Below, one piece after another: positions 53,721 to 63,943 of a DNA stretch of 64,000 nucleotides. The notes beneath the pieces were generated by a model. It had not been told where the DNA came from and did no database searches. It was given only the letters and a program-made list of their open reading frames with translations. This DNA comes from Ichthyophis bannanicus (lineage: Eukaryota; Chordata; Amphibia; Gymnophiona; Ichthyophiidae). Within the stretch, counting starts at the first letter, position 1, and the number at the start of each line of letters is the position of its first letter. Both the position numbers and the translations under genes were made by a program. The stretch spans positions 905,288,808 to 905,352,807 of the forward strand of contig CM066033.1 of the NCBI GenBank assembly GCA_033557465.1, written 5' to 3'.

Positions 53721-54469
53721 CGCCACGGCCGTCGTATCACAAGCCTCATCAAGTCCACATACCACGGTCTCCTGGGCCAATCTGGCGCGATCAATATCAC
53801 CTGACCCCGATGACGCTCTATGCGCTGCAGCACTCGCCCTATCAACACCCAGGGCGGAAACACGTACAGAAGCTGATCCTCTGGCCAAGCCTGAATAAGA
53901 GCTTCCAGCCCTTCCGACATTCGCTCCCTTCTCCTGCTGAAGAAGCGACTCACCTGAGCCGACCGAAAAGACGCCATGAGATCCATCACCGGCGTCCCCC
54001 AACGACGGACCAGCAAGGCGAACACTTCCGGGTGCAGGACCCACTCTCCTGGGTCTACTTTTACCCGACTCAAGAAGTCGGCCTCCACATTGTCAACCCC
54101 TGCCACATGTGCTGCCGACAGTGCCAGAAGATTCTCCTCGGCCCACGCGAACAAATCTCCGGCCTCAGCTTCGAAAGCCACACTGCTGGTGCCCCCTTGA
54201 CGATTGATATACGCCACCGCCGTCGCATTGTCGGAAAACACCCGAACGGCTTTCCCTGCGAGAGCAGGCTGAAGACCGAGCAGCGCCTTCGCCACCGCCT
54301 GCAACTCTAGCCTGTTGATGGGCCAGCTCCGTTCCCATTCTGTCCATTGCCCCTGAGCGAAACTGCCCTGACAGTGAGCCCCCCAGCCTGAGAGACTGGC
54401 ATCCATCGTCAATGCTACCCACTCGGGGGCCTCTAAGGACATGCCTCTCTCCAGATTTCTTGGTCGCAA
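53621..54469 (-). CDS. DIRS-F RNase H and downstream domain, open
   Basis: A 282-codon frame. RNase H: LTMDASLSGWGAHC (Asp), INRLELQAVAKALLGL (Glu), VFSDNATAVAYINRQGG (Asp), HVAGVDNVEADFLSR (last region). The second domain, from about residue 150: DLMASFRSAQVSRFFSRRRE, LLYVFPPWVLIGRVLQRI and QVILIAPDWPRRPWYVDLMR, at the position of the DIRS methyltransferase-like domain. I cannot confirm a cofactor motif. It ends LMAWLLKGQG at a normal stop, so this part is complete. Same frame as the RT N-terminal piece at 55783-55440, while the RT body between is in another frame. Confidence 0.85.
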   Translation of the reverse strand: MRPRNLERGMSLEAPEWVALTMDASLSGWGAHCQGSFAQGQWTEWERSWPINRLELQAVAKALLGLQPALAGKAVRVFSDNATAVAYINRQGGTSSVAFEAEAGDLFAWAEENLLALSAAHVAGVDNVEADFLSRVKVDPGEWVLHPEVFALLVRRWGTPVMDLMASFRSAQVSRFFSRRRERMSEGLEALIQAWPEDQLLYVFPPWVLIGRVLQRIERHRGQVILIAPDWPRRPWYVDLMRLVIRRPWRLPRWVDLLTQGPLVMPHVDRFSLMAWLLKGQG

Positions 54470-54479
54470 CCACCAGCGC

Positions 54480-55530
54480 AGCGCCCTTGCGCGTCTCCGG
54501 AAGACAGGGCAGCTGCCTTGTCAACGCATCCATTTGATGGGACCAACTTCGCAACAACGCCCTCTGTAACGGCCTCATGTGCGCTCGCGCCCAGGGAACC
54601 AACTCGAGCGTCGCCGCCATGGTCCCCAGCAACTGCATGTAGCTCCACTCCATCAGGGACGAGACACGGAGAAACTCTCGGACCATTTGTCGAAGACGTT
54701 GCGCTCGTAGCTTTGGTAGAAAAACTTTCCCTAAGTTTGTGTCGAAGCACGCTCCGAGATATTCCAGGCGCCGTGATGGCGTTAACCTGCTCTTTGCCAT
54801 GTTGACCACCCAGCCGAGACTCTGTAGAAACGCCACTACCTTGGTGGTTGCCGCTTCGCTTTCTGCTCTCGACTTTGATCGAATCAACCAATCGTCTAGA
54901 TAAGGGTGAACTAGTACCCCCTCCTTTCGCAGAGCCGCCGCCATGACCACCATCACTTTTATGAAGGTGCGCGGCGCTGTCGCCAGTCCAAAAGGTAATG
55001 CCTGGAACTGAAAATGCCCCAAAGGCACCACAAACCTGAGAAACCTTTGGTGCTCTCTTCTTATCGGGATGTGCAGATATGCCTCCGCGAGGTCTAGGGA
55101 CGTGAGGAACTCCCCTCTTTGAACCGCCACTATCACCGAACGCAAGGTCTCCATCCGAAAATGAGACACTTTGAGACAACGGTTTACTCGCTTTAGATCC
55201 AAAATTGGCCGAAAGGTATCCTCTTTCTTTGGCACTATGAAATAGATGGAGTATCCACCGCTGCCGCATTGGTCTGAAGGAACCAGCAGAATTGCATTGA
55301 GGGCCAACAACCTGCACACCGTGTCGTGCACTGCCCTTCGCTTGAGCCTTGCACCACACGGAGACCTCACGAACGAATCTCTCACTGTCTCTGGAACTCT
55401 AAGGCATAGCCCTCTCAAATCACTTCCAGCACCCACTGATCCGACGTGATCTGGACCCAAGCAGGGTAAAAATCCCGTAACCGACCCCCTACGGGAACCA
55501 ACCCCACCTGGGCCCGCTCGGCTTCATTGT
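54480..55530 (-). pseudogene. DIRS-F reverse transcriptase, flanked by two frame changes
   Basis: The start, VGGRLRDFYPAWVQITSDQW, overlaps the Gag end in another frame. The frame changes near 55440. The RT body (to about 54480) is open: GYSIYFIVPKKEDTFRPILD, HFRMETLRSVIVAVQRGEFL, TSLDLAEAYLHIPIRREHQR (Asp), LPFGLATAPRTFIKVMVVMA, HPYLDDWLIRSKS (YLDD), LGWVVNMAKSRLTPSRRLEY. Near 54480 the frame returns to that of the start. All catalytic residues are present; only the two shifts block expression. Confidence 0.85.
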
Positions 55531-57017
55531 GACTTCTGAGAACCTGAGGAAGCAGAGGAGGAGGCCACTCCAAATCCTCGACCCGCTCCCCGAAACCCCT
55601 GGTTTCTGTAGGGAAAACGCCCACACTGAGACTGTCCAAATCTGGGGAAACGAAAGCGTCGAAATTCTCGCAGCGGACCCTTAGGTCCGGAAGAGGGACG
55701 CCCCTGTTTCTGTTTGTCCTCCGGCAATCTGCTGCCCTTAGACTCCCCCAAATCCTTAACCAACTTATCCAAGTCCTCTCCAAACAATAGCTTCCCCCTA
55801 AAAGGAAGCTTAATCAACCGTGCTTTGGAAGCTCCATCCGCCGCCCAGTTGCGTAGCCAAAGGTACCGCTGGGAAGCCACCGCCGACACCATACTTTTAG
55901 AAAGGCCCCTGATAAGGTCATAATGAATATCCGCCAAATAGGCAGCCCCGGATTCCAACCTGGCTGCCTCCGCCGAAATCTCCTCGGCCTTATCTGTCTG
56001 AATACGCTGTACCCATCTCAGGCATGCTCTCGCCACCAAAGCTCCACAAATAGACGCTTGCATCGAGAGAGCATTGACTTCAAAAACCTGCTTCAACAGA
56101 GCCTCCAATCTCTGGTCCTGGGGGTCTTTAAGGGCCGCACCCCCCTCAACGGGAATGGTAATTTTCTTAGTAACTGCTGACACTGCGGCATCAACTCTGG
56201 GAGACTTAAACAATTCCCGATCCTGGTTCACTAGCGGATAAAGCCTCGCCATCACACAAGAGCCCTTTAGCGTAGACTCTGGCAAATCCCATTCTTCCTG
56301 AATCATCTTCTTAACCACTCTGTGCACCGGGAAGGCACTCTGAGTCTTGCGAAAAGCCTGCAACAACGGATCCTCCAGGGAGGAATCCTCCGACGGCCCC
56401 CCCATCGGCATATTTAATGCCTTCAGCGTTTCCGAGATAAGAGCCGGCAACTCCTCTCTCCGAAAAACACGCACGACCCTGGCCTGATCTTCCTGCTTCA
56501 CAATTTCGCCGTCCTCCAGGTCGTCCTCCAAATCTAACTCTAAATCCTGCTCCTCCGAACGGAGGCCTTCCGATAGCACGGACTGAGCCGACCGCTCCCT
56601 GTCGGCCCTGGGCATCTTCGCCAACAGACCCGCCATGTTTGCCTCCATTGGCGCCCCCGGCCTTTTCAGCCCTGAGGTGCCTTCCGAGGCCCCTCCAAGC
56701 CGCGTACCTGAAGAACTGCCAAGGGCCTTCTGAAGCAGCATCACAAAATCTGAAGAAAAAATCGCCGCCAAGCCCCCTGGCAGCACGGGCTGCGTAGCAG
56801 AAGGCTCAGAGGACGACGGGCCTGGCATGGGCTCCAGAGAAGGGAAGCTTGGGGAACTTGGCCGATAAGGGGAAATGGGGACCTTCCCCCTAGCGTCGTC
56901 TGTCTGCTCTGCGGCCAGTTCCAGGGCTGCAGCCTCCTGAGTGCAGCCCTTACAAATCCCAGCTTTTGACAGGGTGCCCTTCTTAACCCCACAAATTAAA
57001 CACAGCGGTCTAGGCAT
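55524..57017 (-). CDS. DIRS-F Gag, beta type, intact open frame
   Basis: 497 codons from ATG 57015-57017; an upstream in-frame ATG at 57077 exists, but MPRPLCLICG is the start conserved in DIRS-D and E. Residues 6-9 and 22-25 are CxxC pairs, possibly a zinc site. Residues about 30-180 are acidic and Pro/Ser-rich with long Glu/Asp runs (ELDLEDDLEDGE). The conserved part includes FPVHRVVKKMIQEEWDLPES, DAAVSAVTKKITIPVEGGAA, MQASICGALVARACLRWVQR and GKLLFGEDLDKLVKDLGESK. The C-terminus is Gly/Arg/Phe-rich (FPYRNQGFRGAGRGFGVASS), probably RNA-binding. Capsid role inferred. Confidence 0.85.
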   Translation of the reverse strand: MPRPLCLICGVKKGTLSKAGICKGCTQEAAALELAAEQTDDARGKVPISPYRPSSPSFPSLEPMPGPSSSEPSATQPVLPGGLAAIFSSDFVMLLQKALGSSSGTRLGGASEGTSGLKRPGAPMEANMAGLLAKMPRADRERSAQSVLSEGLRSEEQDLELDLEDDLEDGEIVKQEDQARVVRVFRREELPALISETLKALNMPMGGPSEDSSLEDPLLQAFRKTQSAFPVHRVVKKMIQEEWDLPESTLKGSCVMARLYPLVNQDRELFKSPRVDAAVSAVTKKITIPVEGGAALKDPQDQRLEALLKQVFEVNALSMQASICGALVARACLRWVQRIQTDKAEEISAEAARLESGAAYLADIHYDLIRGLSKSMVSAVASQRYLWLRNWAADGASKARLIKLPFRGKLLFGEDLDKLVKDLGESKGSRLPEDKQKQGRPSSGPKGPLREFRRFRFPRFGQSQCGRFPYRNQGFRGAGRGFGVASSSASSGSQKSQ

Positions 57018-57877
57018 CCTGTCCTCGGAACAGTGCCCTAGCCCTATCGAGCACCGTGCTGCAGCTGACCTCAACAACCACTCCTAAGCACTATGTCCTG
57101 CTCCCAGCCCCAATCAAACTTCCTTGTTGTGCTAGGCTTCCCGTTCGAATTCGTCTATTTTTTTTTTTTGTAAATCAAATTAAATTAACGTTAATGAAGC
57201 ACTCTCCGTGCCTCCAAACTGACCACCAGAGCCCCGCCAAGAAACGAGGCTGCCCGACACTGCTAGTAGCCACTGAAGGCCAAATAAAGTGAATGCGGCC
57301 TCTTTCCCGCGCTTTCACCACATGGCTCAACTGACCCGCCGACGCCACGGCATTGCACTAAACGGCGCCCCGAGCCCAGCCTGCTCTACCGATCAGCGAG
57401 GCCCCTCTTACCTGCGGCCTGGGACGCCCAGCCATGATCTCTGCCGCTCCGGGCTCTACCGCAATGCGCGGGAGCCGCCGGGCCGGAGTTCTCAGCGCCG
57501 GGCAGGAATGTGAGGCAGAAACTTCTCCCCTGCTGCACTGCCTGTACCCCCGACGGCCACGGTAGCTTTAGCAGGCAACACTTCTGCGTGCTACGGGCCT
57601 CGGAACTGGACCGCTTCTGGTGAGTCTTCTGCCCCCCTGCAGATAAGCAGATGCCACGGGGGGGGGGGGGGGAGCCGGACCTGAGCATGGAATCTACTTA
57701 GCCCAGACAAACTGAAGGCCTCAGAATAAAATAAAGAAATCAAAGAAAGTAAAGAAAATAACTGAAGCAAACAAAGGACCCTTAACCAACCAAACCCCAC
57801 TGGCTCCTAACTCTCCTTAATTGCTCCTCTGGTGAGCCGAACTCGGCTCACCACCCTCAAGCTGCTTGGAGACTGAG
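57018..57877 (-). other. DIRS-F 5' leader
   Basis: About 860 bases with T run at 57160 and G run at 57660-57672, GC-rich between. Likely promoter and leader; no recognised motif. Short frames here are not supported as genes. Confidence 0.5.
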
Positions 57878-58014
57878 GTAACTGGTGTCTGGAGGCGGTT
57901 CCGGAGCTTATGTACCAATGACATCACAAGTGTGATGTTTCTCAGTCTCCAAGCTGCTGGAAGAGGAGCGGAACCCCAGAGGTTTCGGGACCAGACTGGA
58001 GGGACGTTAAGGAA
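57878..58014 (-). repeat. DIRS-F right inverted terminal repeat
   Basis: Reverse complement matches 52035-52175; ends GGAGGGACGTTAAGGAA. Confidence 0.85.
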
Positions 58015-58774
58015 CACCCCCCATTATCTATTAGGATTCACATCTAGACAAATGCTCTAAACCCTTGACCTCGTGCAACTAAACCAAATACTGAGATGTC
58101 TGGAAGAGGGATGCAGGGATGATGTCCAACATAAATTGTCCATTTTATGCACGTTTATGTATCTTTGTATTTATGTTTTATCCTTTTATGTATTAACCCT
58201 TTGAAGGCCTACTTTAAATTTTTAATCCACATTCTGAGGCCCAGGTTAATTTTTGCATATTTCAGGAAAATTGTACCCGTTTTATTCAATATGTTCTAAT
58301 AGTGATTTTCCTTCTGCTATGGTCATGTGTTATATACTATTTGATAGGAATATTTAGTCAGAATTTTGGATCCTGAGAGTTTTGGGCTCGGCCTGGAAAG
58401 GGTTAAAATCATATTTATTTCGTAGCCTTTTGTTTGCTTTTCAGGACCACTTTGTGTTTTTTTGGTCTAGTGTATAGCACTTCTGTTTTTTGTTAAATCC
58501 TTATCCACAATTATCCTATGATGATGTCCAATGTAAAATAGTCATATATAAAAACATACATCCCAAACATAACAAACAGAAAATAAACCAATATAAAACA
58601 GAAAAAACACAAATCTTTTATAGTTCCCCATTCATTTACTGCAAAATGACTTGTTTACCCAATTCAGCATTTATAGTACTGTATCCACTGGATGTCTACT
58701 CTCTAAGCCTGAGTAAACTATGTCTACCATACTGCATGGATTCTATTTGATTTGGACCAATTAATCATTTAATG
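58015..58774. other. A+T-rich spacer
   Basis: No gene or repeat family recognised. Confidence 0.4.
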
Positions 58775-58978
58775 CAGCTGTGGTCAACAATATTGGCACC
58801 CTTGCAATTCAACCTCTTAATGTCCAGTACCTCCTAAAAAAATGTGGCCAGTGAAATGGCTTTGGACTATATACACACACTTATTTGACACAAAAGAATC
58901 AAATAAAACAGGACCAATTAAAAAAGGAAATAGTAGCAAATAGTATAAAAACTGGGACATTGCCAGGACATGGTTATT

Positions 58979-59403
58979 ATAAACCAATAAAAACCCTTAA
59001 CTATCTCCCACACATATATCCAATCCAGAAACACAACGTTGGGTTACTGGACTGAGATGGGGTTATCTCGGTGATGTTGCCACAATTTGGATCGAAACAA
59101 AAGCCGAGCTGAAATTGCAGTGTTTTTCATACCGCCTTGTAGCTTGGTGCTTGAAGATTGCACACGAGTGTTTAAAGTTCAGATGTTATGAGGACTGGAC
59201 CCGCATACTTTGATTCAGCTAAGTGATCTCTCTCTCAGTAATTAATATTTATAATTTGGTGTTGAGAGAAAATTCTCTCAGGGCCTTTTGTGGTATTTCC
59301 ATTTAAAAAGATAAAAAAGGAACATTACACTTCGAGAGGAATTGTTTCTTCACGGTGAACGTTCCGACAAAAATTATATGTTTGTCTTGTTTCCCTGTTT
59401 GAT
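58979..59403. mobile_element. Unclassified insertion in Tc1 left end, with 14-bp direct repeats
   Basis: AGGACATGGTTATT occurs exactly at 58965-58978 and 59404-59417, bracketing about 425 noncoding bases. That is the form of a target duplication from a retrotransposed sequence. The insert has no poly-A tail or tRNA-like boxes that I can see. It could be a truncated Penelope-like or LINE tail, but I cannot assign it. Confidence 0.5.
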
Positions 59404-59535
59404 AGGACATGGTTATTGGCACCCTTATCAACAATTCAAATCAGTCTGAACAGAAGAGCCACATTCCCACTCCAGTAAAATTAGACACACTTGTGATCAA
59501 TTGTCGGTACTCACATGACTTGAATCAACCAACAA

Positions 59536-60440
59536 ATGATGGCTCTAATTTTTAAAATGGAAACATTCACTCCTTGTTCCATTTTCACAATGGTGAAGAC
59601 CAGAAAATTGCCTGAGACCATTAGAAAAGCCATCATCACCAAACATCAAACTTCAAAGGGGTACAAAGCCATCTCAAAAACCTTGAATTCCTGTGTATCT
59701 ACAGTACACAATGTTATTAAGAAGTTTTATGCTCATGGAACTGTCAAGAACCTCCCAGGACTTGGTGGGAAGAGGAAAATTAATCAAAGTAGTCTTCAAA
59801 GGTTAGTGCACACTGTTGGAAAAACACATACAACATCCAAAGAGCTTAAGGCTGACCTGGAGCAATCTGGAATGGTAGTTTCAACCCGCACCATATGCCG
59901 AGCACTAAACAAAAAAGGACTTTAGGGGTGAAGGCCAAGGAGGACCCTACTGCTCAAAGTCAGACATAAAAAGGCACGCCTAATCTTTGCCCAAACCCAC
60001 CTTGAGAAACCACAATCCTTCTGGGAGAATGTTCTGTGGACAGACAAAACCAAACTTGAGCTCTTTGCCAATGCAGATCAGTGATACATTTATAGGCAAA
60101 GATCTGAAGCTTATAAGGAAAAAGCACCCTTTCTACAGTTAAATATGGTAGATGTTCCAACATGTTGTGCGGCTGTTTTGCTGCCTCAGAAACAGAAGGC
60201 CTGGAGCATATTAAAAGAATCATGAAATCAGAGGACTACCAAGGCATTTTAGAATGAAATGTACTACCTAGTGTCAAAAAGCTAGGACTGGGTCGAAGGT
60301 CAAGTGTCCTCCGCCAGGACAATGACCCTAAACATACATCCTAAAGTACAAAAGCATGGTCAAAAAAGGAACAAATAGACTGTTTTAAAATGGCCAGCAA
60401 CGAGTCCTGATCGCAATCCTTTGGAAAGGGCTGAAATGGT
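59536..60440 (+). pseudogene. Tc1-type transposase, broken
   Basis: The first 129 codons are open: KTRKLPETIRKAIITKHQTS and YKAISKTLNSCVSTVHNVIK (helix-turn-helix), then LPGLGGKRKINQSS and TSKELKADLEQSGMVVSTRT (second HTH), ending NKKGL. After a frameshift near 59925 it continues as KARLIFAQTHLEKPQSFWEN with LWTDKTKLELF (first catalytic Asp), and, with stops, to ATSPDRNPLER near 60410, the second Asp region. The last catalytic residue region is just cut by DIRS-G. It would cut and paste DNA at TA; this copy is dead. Confidence 0.8.
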
Positions 60441-60600
60441 GACATTATACTTACCTGCAAATCATTGTTCCTTGAGGAACTCCAGTCCAGTCCTGAACCT
60501 CTGGGGTTGAGCACCTCTTCCAGCAGCTTGGAGATTGAGCATATCATCTTTTGATGACTCTGGTATAAATACCTGAGGGATTGCCCATCAGCTCCAGTTA
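60441..60600 (+). repeat. DIRS-G left terminal repeat
   Basis: GACATTATACTTACCTGCAA, then GGAACTCCAGTCCAGTCCTG and TTCCAGCAGCTTGGAGATTG, aligned with the DIRS-F left end. Sense-strand splice-donor consensus at 60449-60457. Confidence 0.8.
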
Positions 60601-60896
60601 TTTGTTGCTGTTGTAAGTCTGCTTTGTCAATAGGTAAGTAGTTAAACTGAATCAAAAACCAAAACAACTTTCCTGAGCATAACTACGCTATGTTCCAGCA
60701 GAGAAGGAGCCGCTCCTCCTCCCCTTTATGGGCACTGGACAGTGGCTCTCCACCACCAACAAATGAGGAACCAATGCCCTGTTTGTACCCCCTTAACCCC
60801 CCCCCCCCCCCATCAAAACATGAGGTCCCTCCTCCAGCTCGGAAGACTCTGAATCCTGCTTCAGGCCCCAGAAAAATCAGACAGACAGGGAGGGAT

Positions 60897-60990
60897 CCAG
60901 GACTGGACTGGAGTTCCTCAAGGAACAACAATTAGCACGTAAGTCTAATTTCACCTTCTTTACCTCCAGTCCAGTCCTGATCCTCTGGGG
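60897..60990 (+). repeat. DIRS-G internal complementary region
   Basis: CCAGGACTGGACTGGAGTTC to GCACGTAAGTC pairs with the left outer end; TTCTTTACCTCCAGTCCAGT pairs with the right outer end, which lies outside. One base change (GCACGT for GCAGGT) spoils the match. Confidence 0.8.
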
Positions 60991-61090
60991 ATGTAACAGA
61001 GCAGTATGAAATCTAACGGGAGGGAACTGACAAACTGGACTGAAGCACAACCGATCCAAAACAAGTATCCCTCGCCGCCTGGACATCCAG

Positions 61091-61986
61091 TCAATAAAGC
61101 TTGACAAAGGAATGCAACGACGACCAGATAGCCGCCTTACAGATCTCCACCGGCGGCACCAATATATATTCTGCCCACGACCATGCCTGAGCCCTTGTGG
61201 AATGAGCTTGCAAACCCACCAGAACCTGCTTACCTTTCACAATGTACGCTGACGTGATAGAAGCCTTCGTCGCCGCTTCACCCTTCCGTGGCACCCCAAA
61301 CAACCTGTCCGACTTGCGGAACAGCGCTGTTCTCTTCAGATATTTCTTCGGGACGCGCTTTAAGTCCAGAAGTCGCAACTGCCTCCCAGCAGCGTCCTTT
61401 TCGCCGCCTCCAAAAACCGGCAGCGCAACTGTCTGATTCATATGAAAGGCCAATACCACCTTGGGCAAAAAGGAGGGAACTGGTCTCAAGACGACCCTCT
61501 CCTCAGAAAACAACAGAAACGGCTCCTGACAGGACAATTCCTGCAGCTCCGAAATCTGCCATGTGGAACATATGGCCACAAGGAAAATCGTCTTAAGGGT
61601 AAGATCCTTAAGTGAAGCCCTGCCCGACACGCCAATGCCTCCAGAACCAAATTAAGGTCCCACGACGGCACTCTTGCCACTCTCGGCGGCTGCAGGAGAG
61701 TCACGGCCTTCAGGAATCTTCCCACATCTGGGTGCGTACCCAATGCCACCCCTTGGACCTTTTCTCGGTAACAGGAAATCGCTGCCAGCTGAACCCTCAG
61801 AGAACTAGCTGCCAGGCTCTTATCAAAACCATCCTGAAGGAACACTAAGATCACCGACACTGGTGCCTTGGATGGCCTCACCCATCTATCCGTATACCAC
61901 ACCTCGAATACGTGCCAGACCCGGACATAAGCCAGCGAGGTAGAGCTGTGCCTGGTTTTCAACAGAGTAGAGACTACCTCGGCCAA
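61091..61986 (-). pseudogene. DIRS-G tyrosine recombinase
   Basis: N-terminal piece 61986-61630: STLLKTRHSSTSLAYVRVWH, SSLRVQLAAISCYREKVQG, FLKAVTLLQPPRVARVPSWD. Catalytic piece 61630-61091: CSTWQISELQELSC (the usual Arg is replaced by Gln here, since copies E and F read CSARRISEL or ASARRISEL), FLPKVVLAFHMNQTVALPVF, HSTRAQAWSWAEYILVPPVE (HxxR) and SLHSFVKLY (Tyr candidate). The loss of the first Arg and a frameshift near 61630 make it inactive. Confidence 0.8.
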
Positions 61987-62046
61987 AAAACCATTCCTCG
62001 TCAGCCGCGCCCTCTCAAGAGCCAGGCCGTGAGAAATTGATCCACT

Positions 62047-62850
62047 TCAGGCATGCGCAGTGGGCTTTGCGAGAGCAGATCCTCCCATTGTGGCAGACGC
62101 CACTGAGGCCCCTCCAGAAGCCGAATTAGATCCGTGTACCATGGCCTCATTGGCCAATCTGGTGCAACTAGAATCACTAAACCCTGGTGAGCTTCTATTC
62201 ACTGTATAACCTGCCCTATTAGAGCCCACGGCAGGAAGATGTACAGCATCCTCTCTTCGGGCCACCGCTGCATTAGGGTGTCCAGACCCTCTGACATTCT
62301 CTCCTGTCGCCTGCTGAAGAAGCGGCTGGCCTTGGCAGACTCGAAGGTCGCCATCAGATCCCTGACTGGTATGCCCCAGCGACACACTATCTGGTCGAAC
62401 ACCTCCGGATTGAGCGATCACTCTCCAGGGTCCACCCTCACCTGGATGAAGTAGTCCACCACCACATTGTCTATTCCAGCTACGTGCACTACCGACAGCA
62501 CCTGGAGGTTCTCCTAGGCCCAACCCAACAGCCTGTCAGCCTCCTCTTCCAAGGGCACGTTGCCCGTGCCCTCTTGGCGACTAATGTAAGCTACTGTGAT
62601 GGCATTGCCTGATAACACTCGCACTGCTTTCCCTTGCAGCCAACACTGGAACCTCCGGAGTGCCAAGACCACCACTCTCATCTCAAGCCTGTTGATCGAC
62701 CAACTCCTCCTGCTTGCTCCACTGCCCCTGAGTGGTGAAGTGCCCCTCACAGTGGGCTACCCAGCCAGACAGGCTGGTGTCCGTCATTACTGCCACTCAT
62801 GACGGCGCCTCCAGCACCATTCCATTCTCCAGGCAGCCTGGATGAAGCCA
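62047..62850 (-). pseudogene. DIRS-G RNase H and downstream domain, decayed
   Basis: RNase H piece (62750-62514): SWSINRLEMRVVVLALRRFQ (Glu) and VLSGNAITVAYISRQEGTGN, where the catalytic Asp of SDN is Gly. The downstream domain (62402-62199): WGIPVRDLMATFESAKASRF and MLYIFLPWALIGQVIQ. Frameshifted and interrupted. Confidence 0.75.
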
Positions 62851-63943
62851 TCACTGCAGGGCCCTCCTGGTCTCTGGCAGACACGAGAGTTTCTGAGAAA
62901 GGGACTGGTCTGATGTGACTATTGCCATAGTAGTGCTCTCTGCAACGACCACATGTGCGCCCTTGCCCACGGCACCAGGTCTAGTGTAGCCGCCATGGTT
63001 CCTAAAATTTGCAGGAAGTGCCAAGCTGTAGGATCTGACCTGGTCAGTAACCGGCAAATTAACCTGCACAGCCCCTGCGCCTGCAGCCCTGGCAGAAAAA
63101 CCTTCCCCTCACGTGTGTCAAATCGCGCTCCGAGATACTCGAGGTTCTGCGAAGGAGTCAACCGGCTCTTGGCCATATTGGCCACCCATTCTAGGCTTTG
63201 CAAAAGCTGAACCACCCGGGATGTGGCCTGCGCGCTTTCGCTCCTCGACTTCGCCCGTATCAGCCAGTCATCAAGGTAGGGATGCACCAATATCCCCTCC
63301 TTACAAAGTGCCGCTGCTGTCACCACTACCATCACCTTGGTGAAGGTTTGCGGTGCCGTCACCAGCTCAAATGGCAGGGCCCAGAACTGAAAATGGCCCA
63401 TAGGAATGGCAAACTGGAGGAACTGTTGATGCTCCTGCCGAATTGGAATGTGCAGGTATGCCTCAAACAGGTCCAAAGACGTAAGGATTTCGCCCTTTCT
63501 GACTGCCACTATGATGGAGCGCAACGTTTCCATGTGAAAATGCGATCCTCGCAGACCGGTTTACCCGCTTGAGATCCAGGATTAGATGAAAGGCTCCTTC
63601 CTTCATGGGCACCACAGAATAGATGGGAGTATCGACCACAACCACACTGGTCTGGAGGAACCAGCACCACGGCCTTGAGCTGTAACAGTCTCTCCAAGGT
63701 CTCTTGCACTACTTCTCGCATGGCTTGTGCCTTGCAAGGAGACTGAATGAAGGAATCTACCAATGGGCATTCGAATTCTAGGGCATAACCCTCCCGAATG
63801 ACTTCCAGCACCCATTGGTCTGATGTGATTTGGGCCCAAGCATGGTAAAACTCCCGCAAGTGACCTCCCACAGGCTGCACCGTCAACTGGGCCCCCCTTG
63901 TTTCATTGTGATTTCTTAGACACAGAGGACGAGGATGCCGCAA
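62851..63943 (-). pseudogene. DIRS-G reverse transcriptase, frameshifted
   Basis: N-terminal piece 63943-63509: VGGHLREFYHAWAQITSDQW, VIREGYALEFECPLVDSFIQ. Body 63533-62919: METLRSIIVAVRKGEILTSL, DLFEAYLHIPIRQEHQQF (Asp), LPFELVTAPQTFTKVMVVVT, HPYLDDWLIRAKS (YLDD), LEWVANMAKSRLTPSQNLEY. A shift near 63530 separates them. The motif FGL reads FEL here. Confidence 0.8.

Larger units (their letters stand above)
52013..58014 (-). mobile_element. DIRS-F, full-length beta-family DIRS, best preserved copy
   Basis: 6.0 kb with inverted ends (52013-52175, 57878-58014) and internal complementary region (52480-52583). Minus-strand order: leader, Gag (57017-55524, open), RT (about 55530-54480), RNase H and downstream domain (54469-53621), YR (about 53700-52603). 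Lesions seen are few: two frame changes bordering RT that cancel each other, and a short deletion in YR. This suggests a recent insertion. Confidence 0.9.
58775..60440 (+). mobile_element. Tc1/mariner-type transposon, truncated by DIRS-G
   Basis: The left end (CAGCTGTGGTCAACAATATT, 58775) has an outer repeat with TATTGGCACCCTTGC, and a second internal copy lies at 59413-59427 (TTATTGGCACCCTTATC), the inverted-repeat/direct-repeat layout of some Tc1 elements. The plus-strand transposase is at 59536 to about 60440. A 425-bp insert lies between the repeats. The right end is missing because DIRS-G begins at 60441. Confidence 0.75.

Noticed and set aside
53615..54310. 231-codon plus-strand frame
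   Set aside because: Antisense to the conserved RNase H and downstream domain of DIRS-F; no family resemblance.
57289..57800. Short frames in the DIRS-F leader, including Pro/Arg-rich ones
   Set aside because: No conservation with the DIRS-E leader at protein level; explained by GC content.
34004..58014. DIRS terminal repeats as LTRs of a retrovirus-like element
   Set aside because: The ends are inverted, not direct, there is an internal complementary region, and a tyrosine recombinase replaces a DDE integrase; no envelope or protease is seen.
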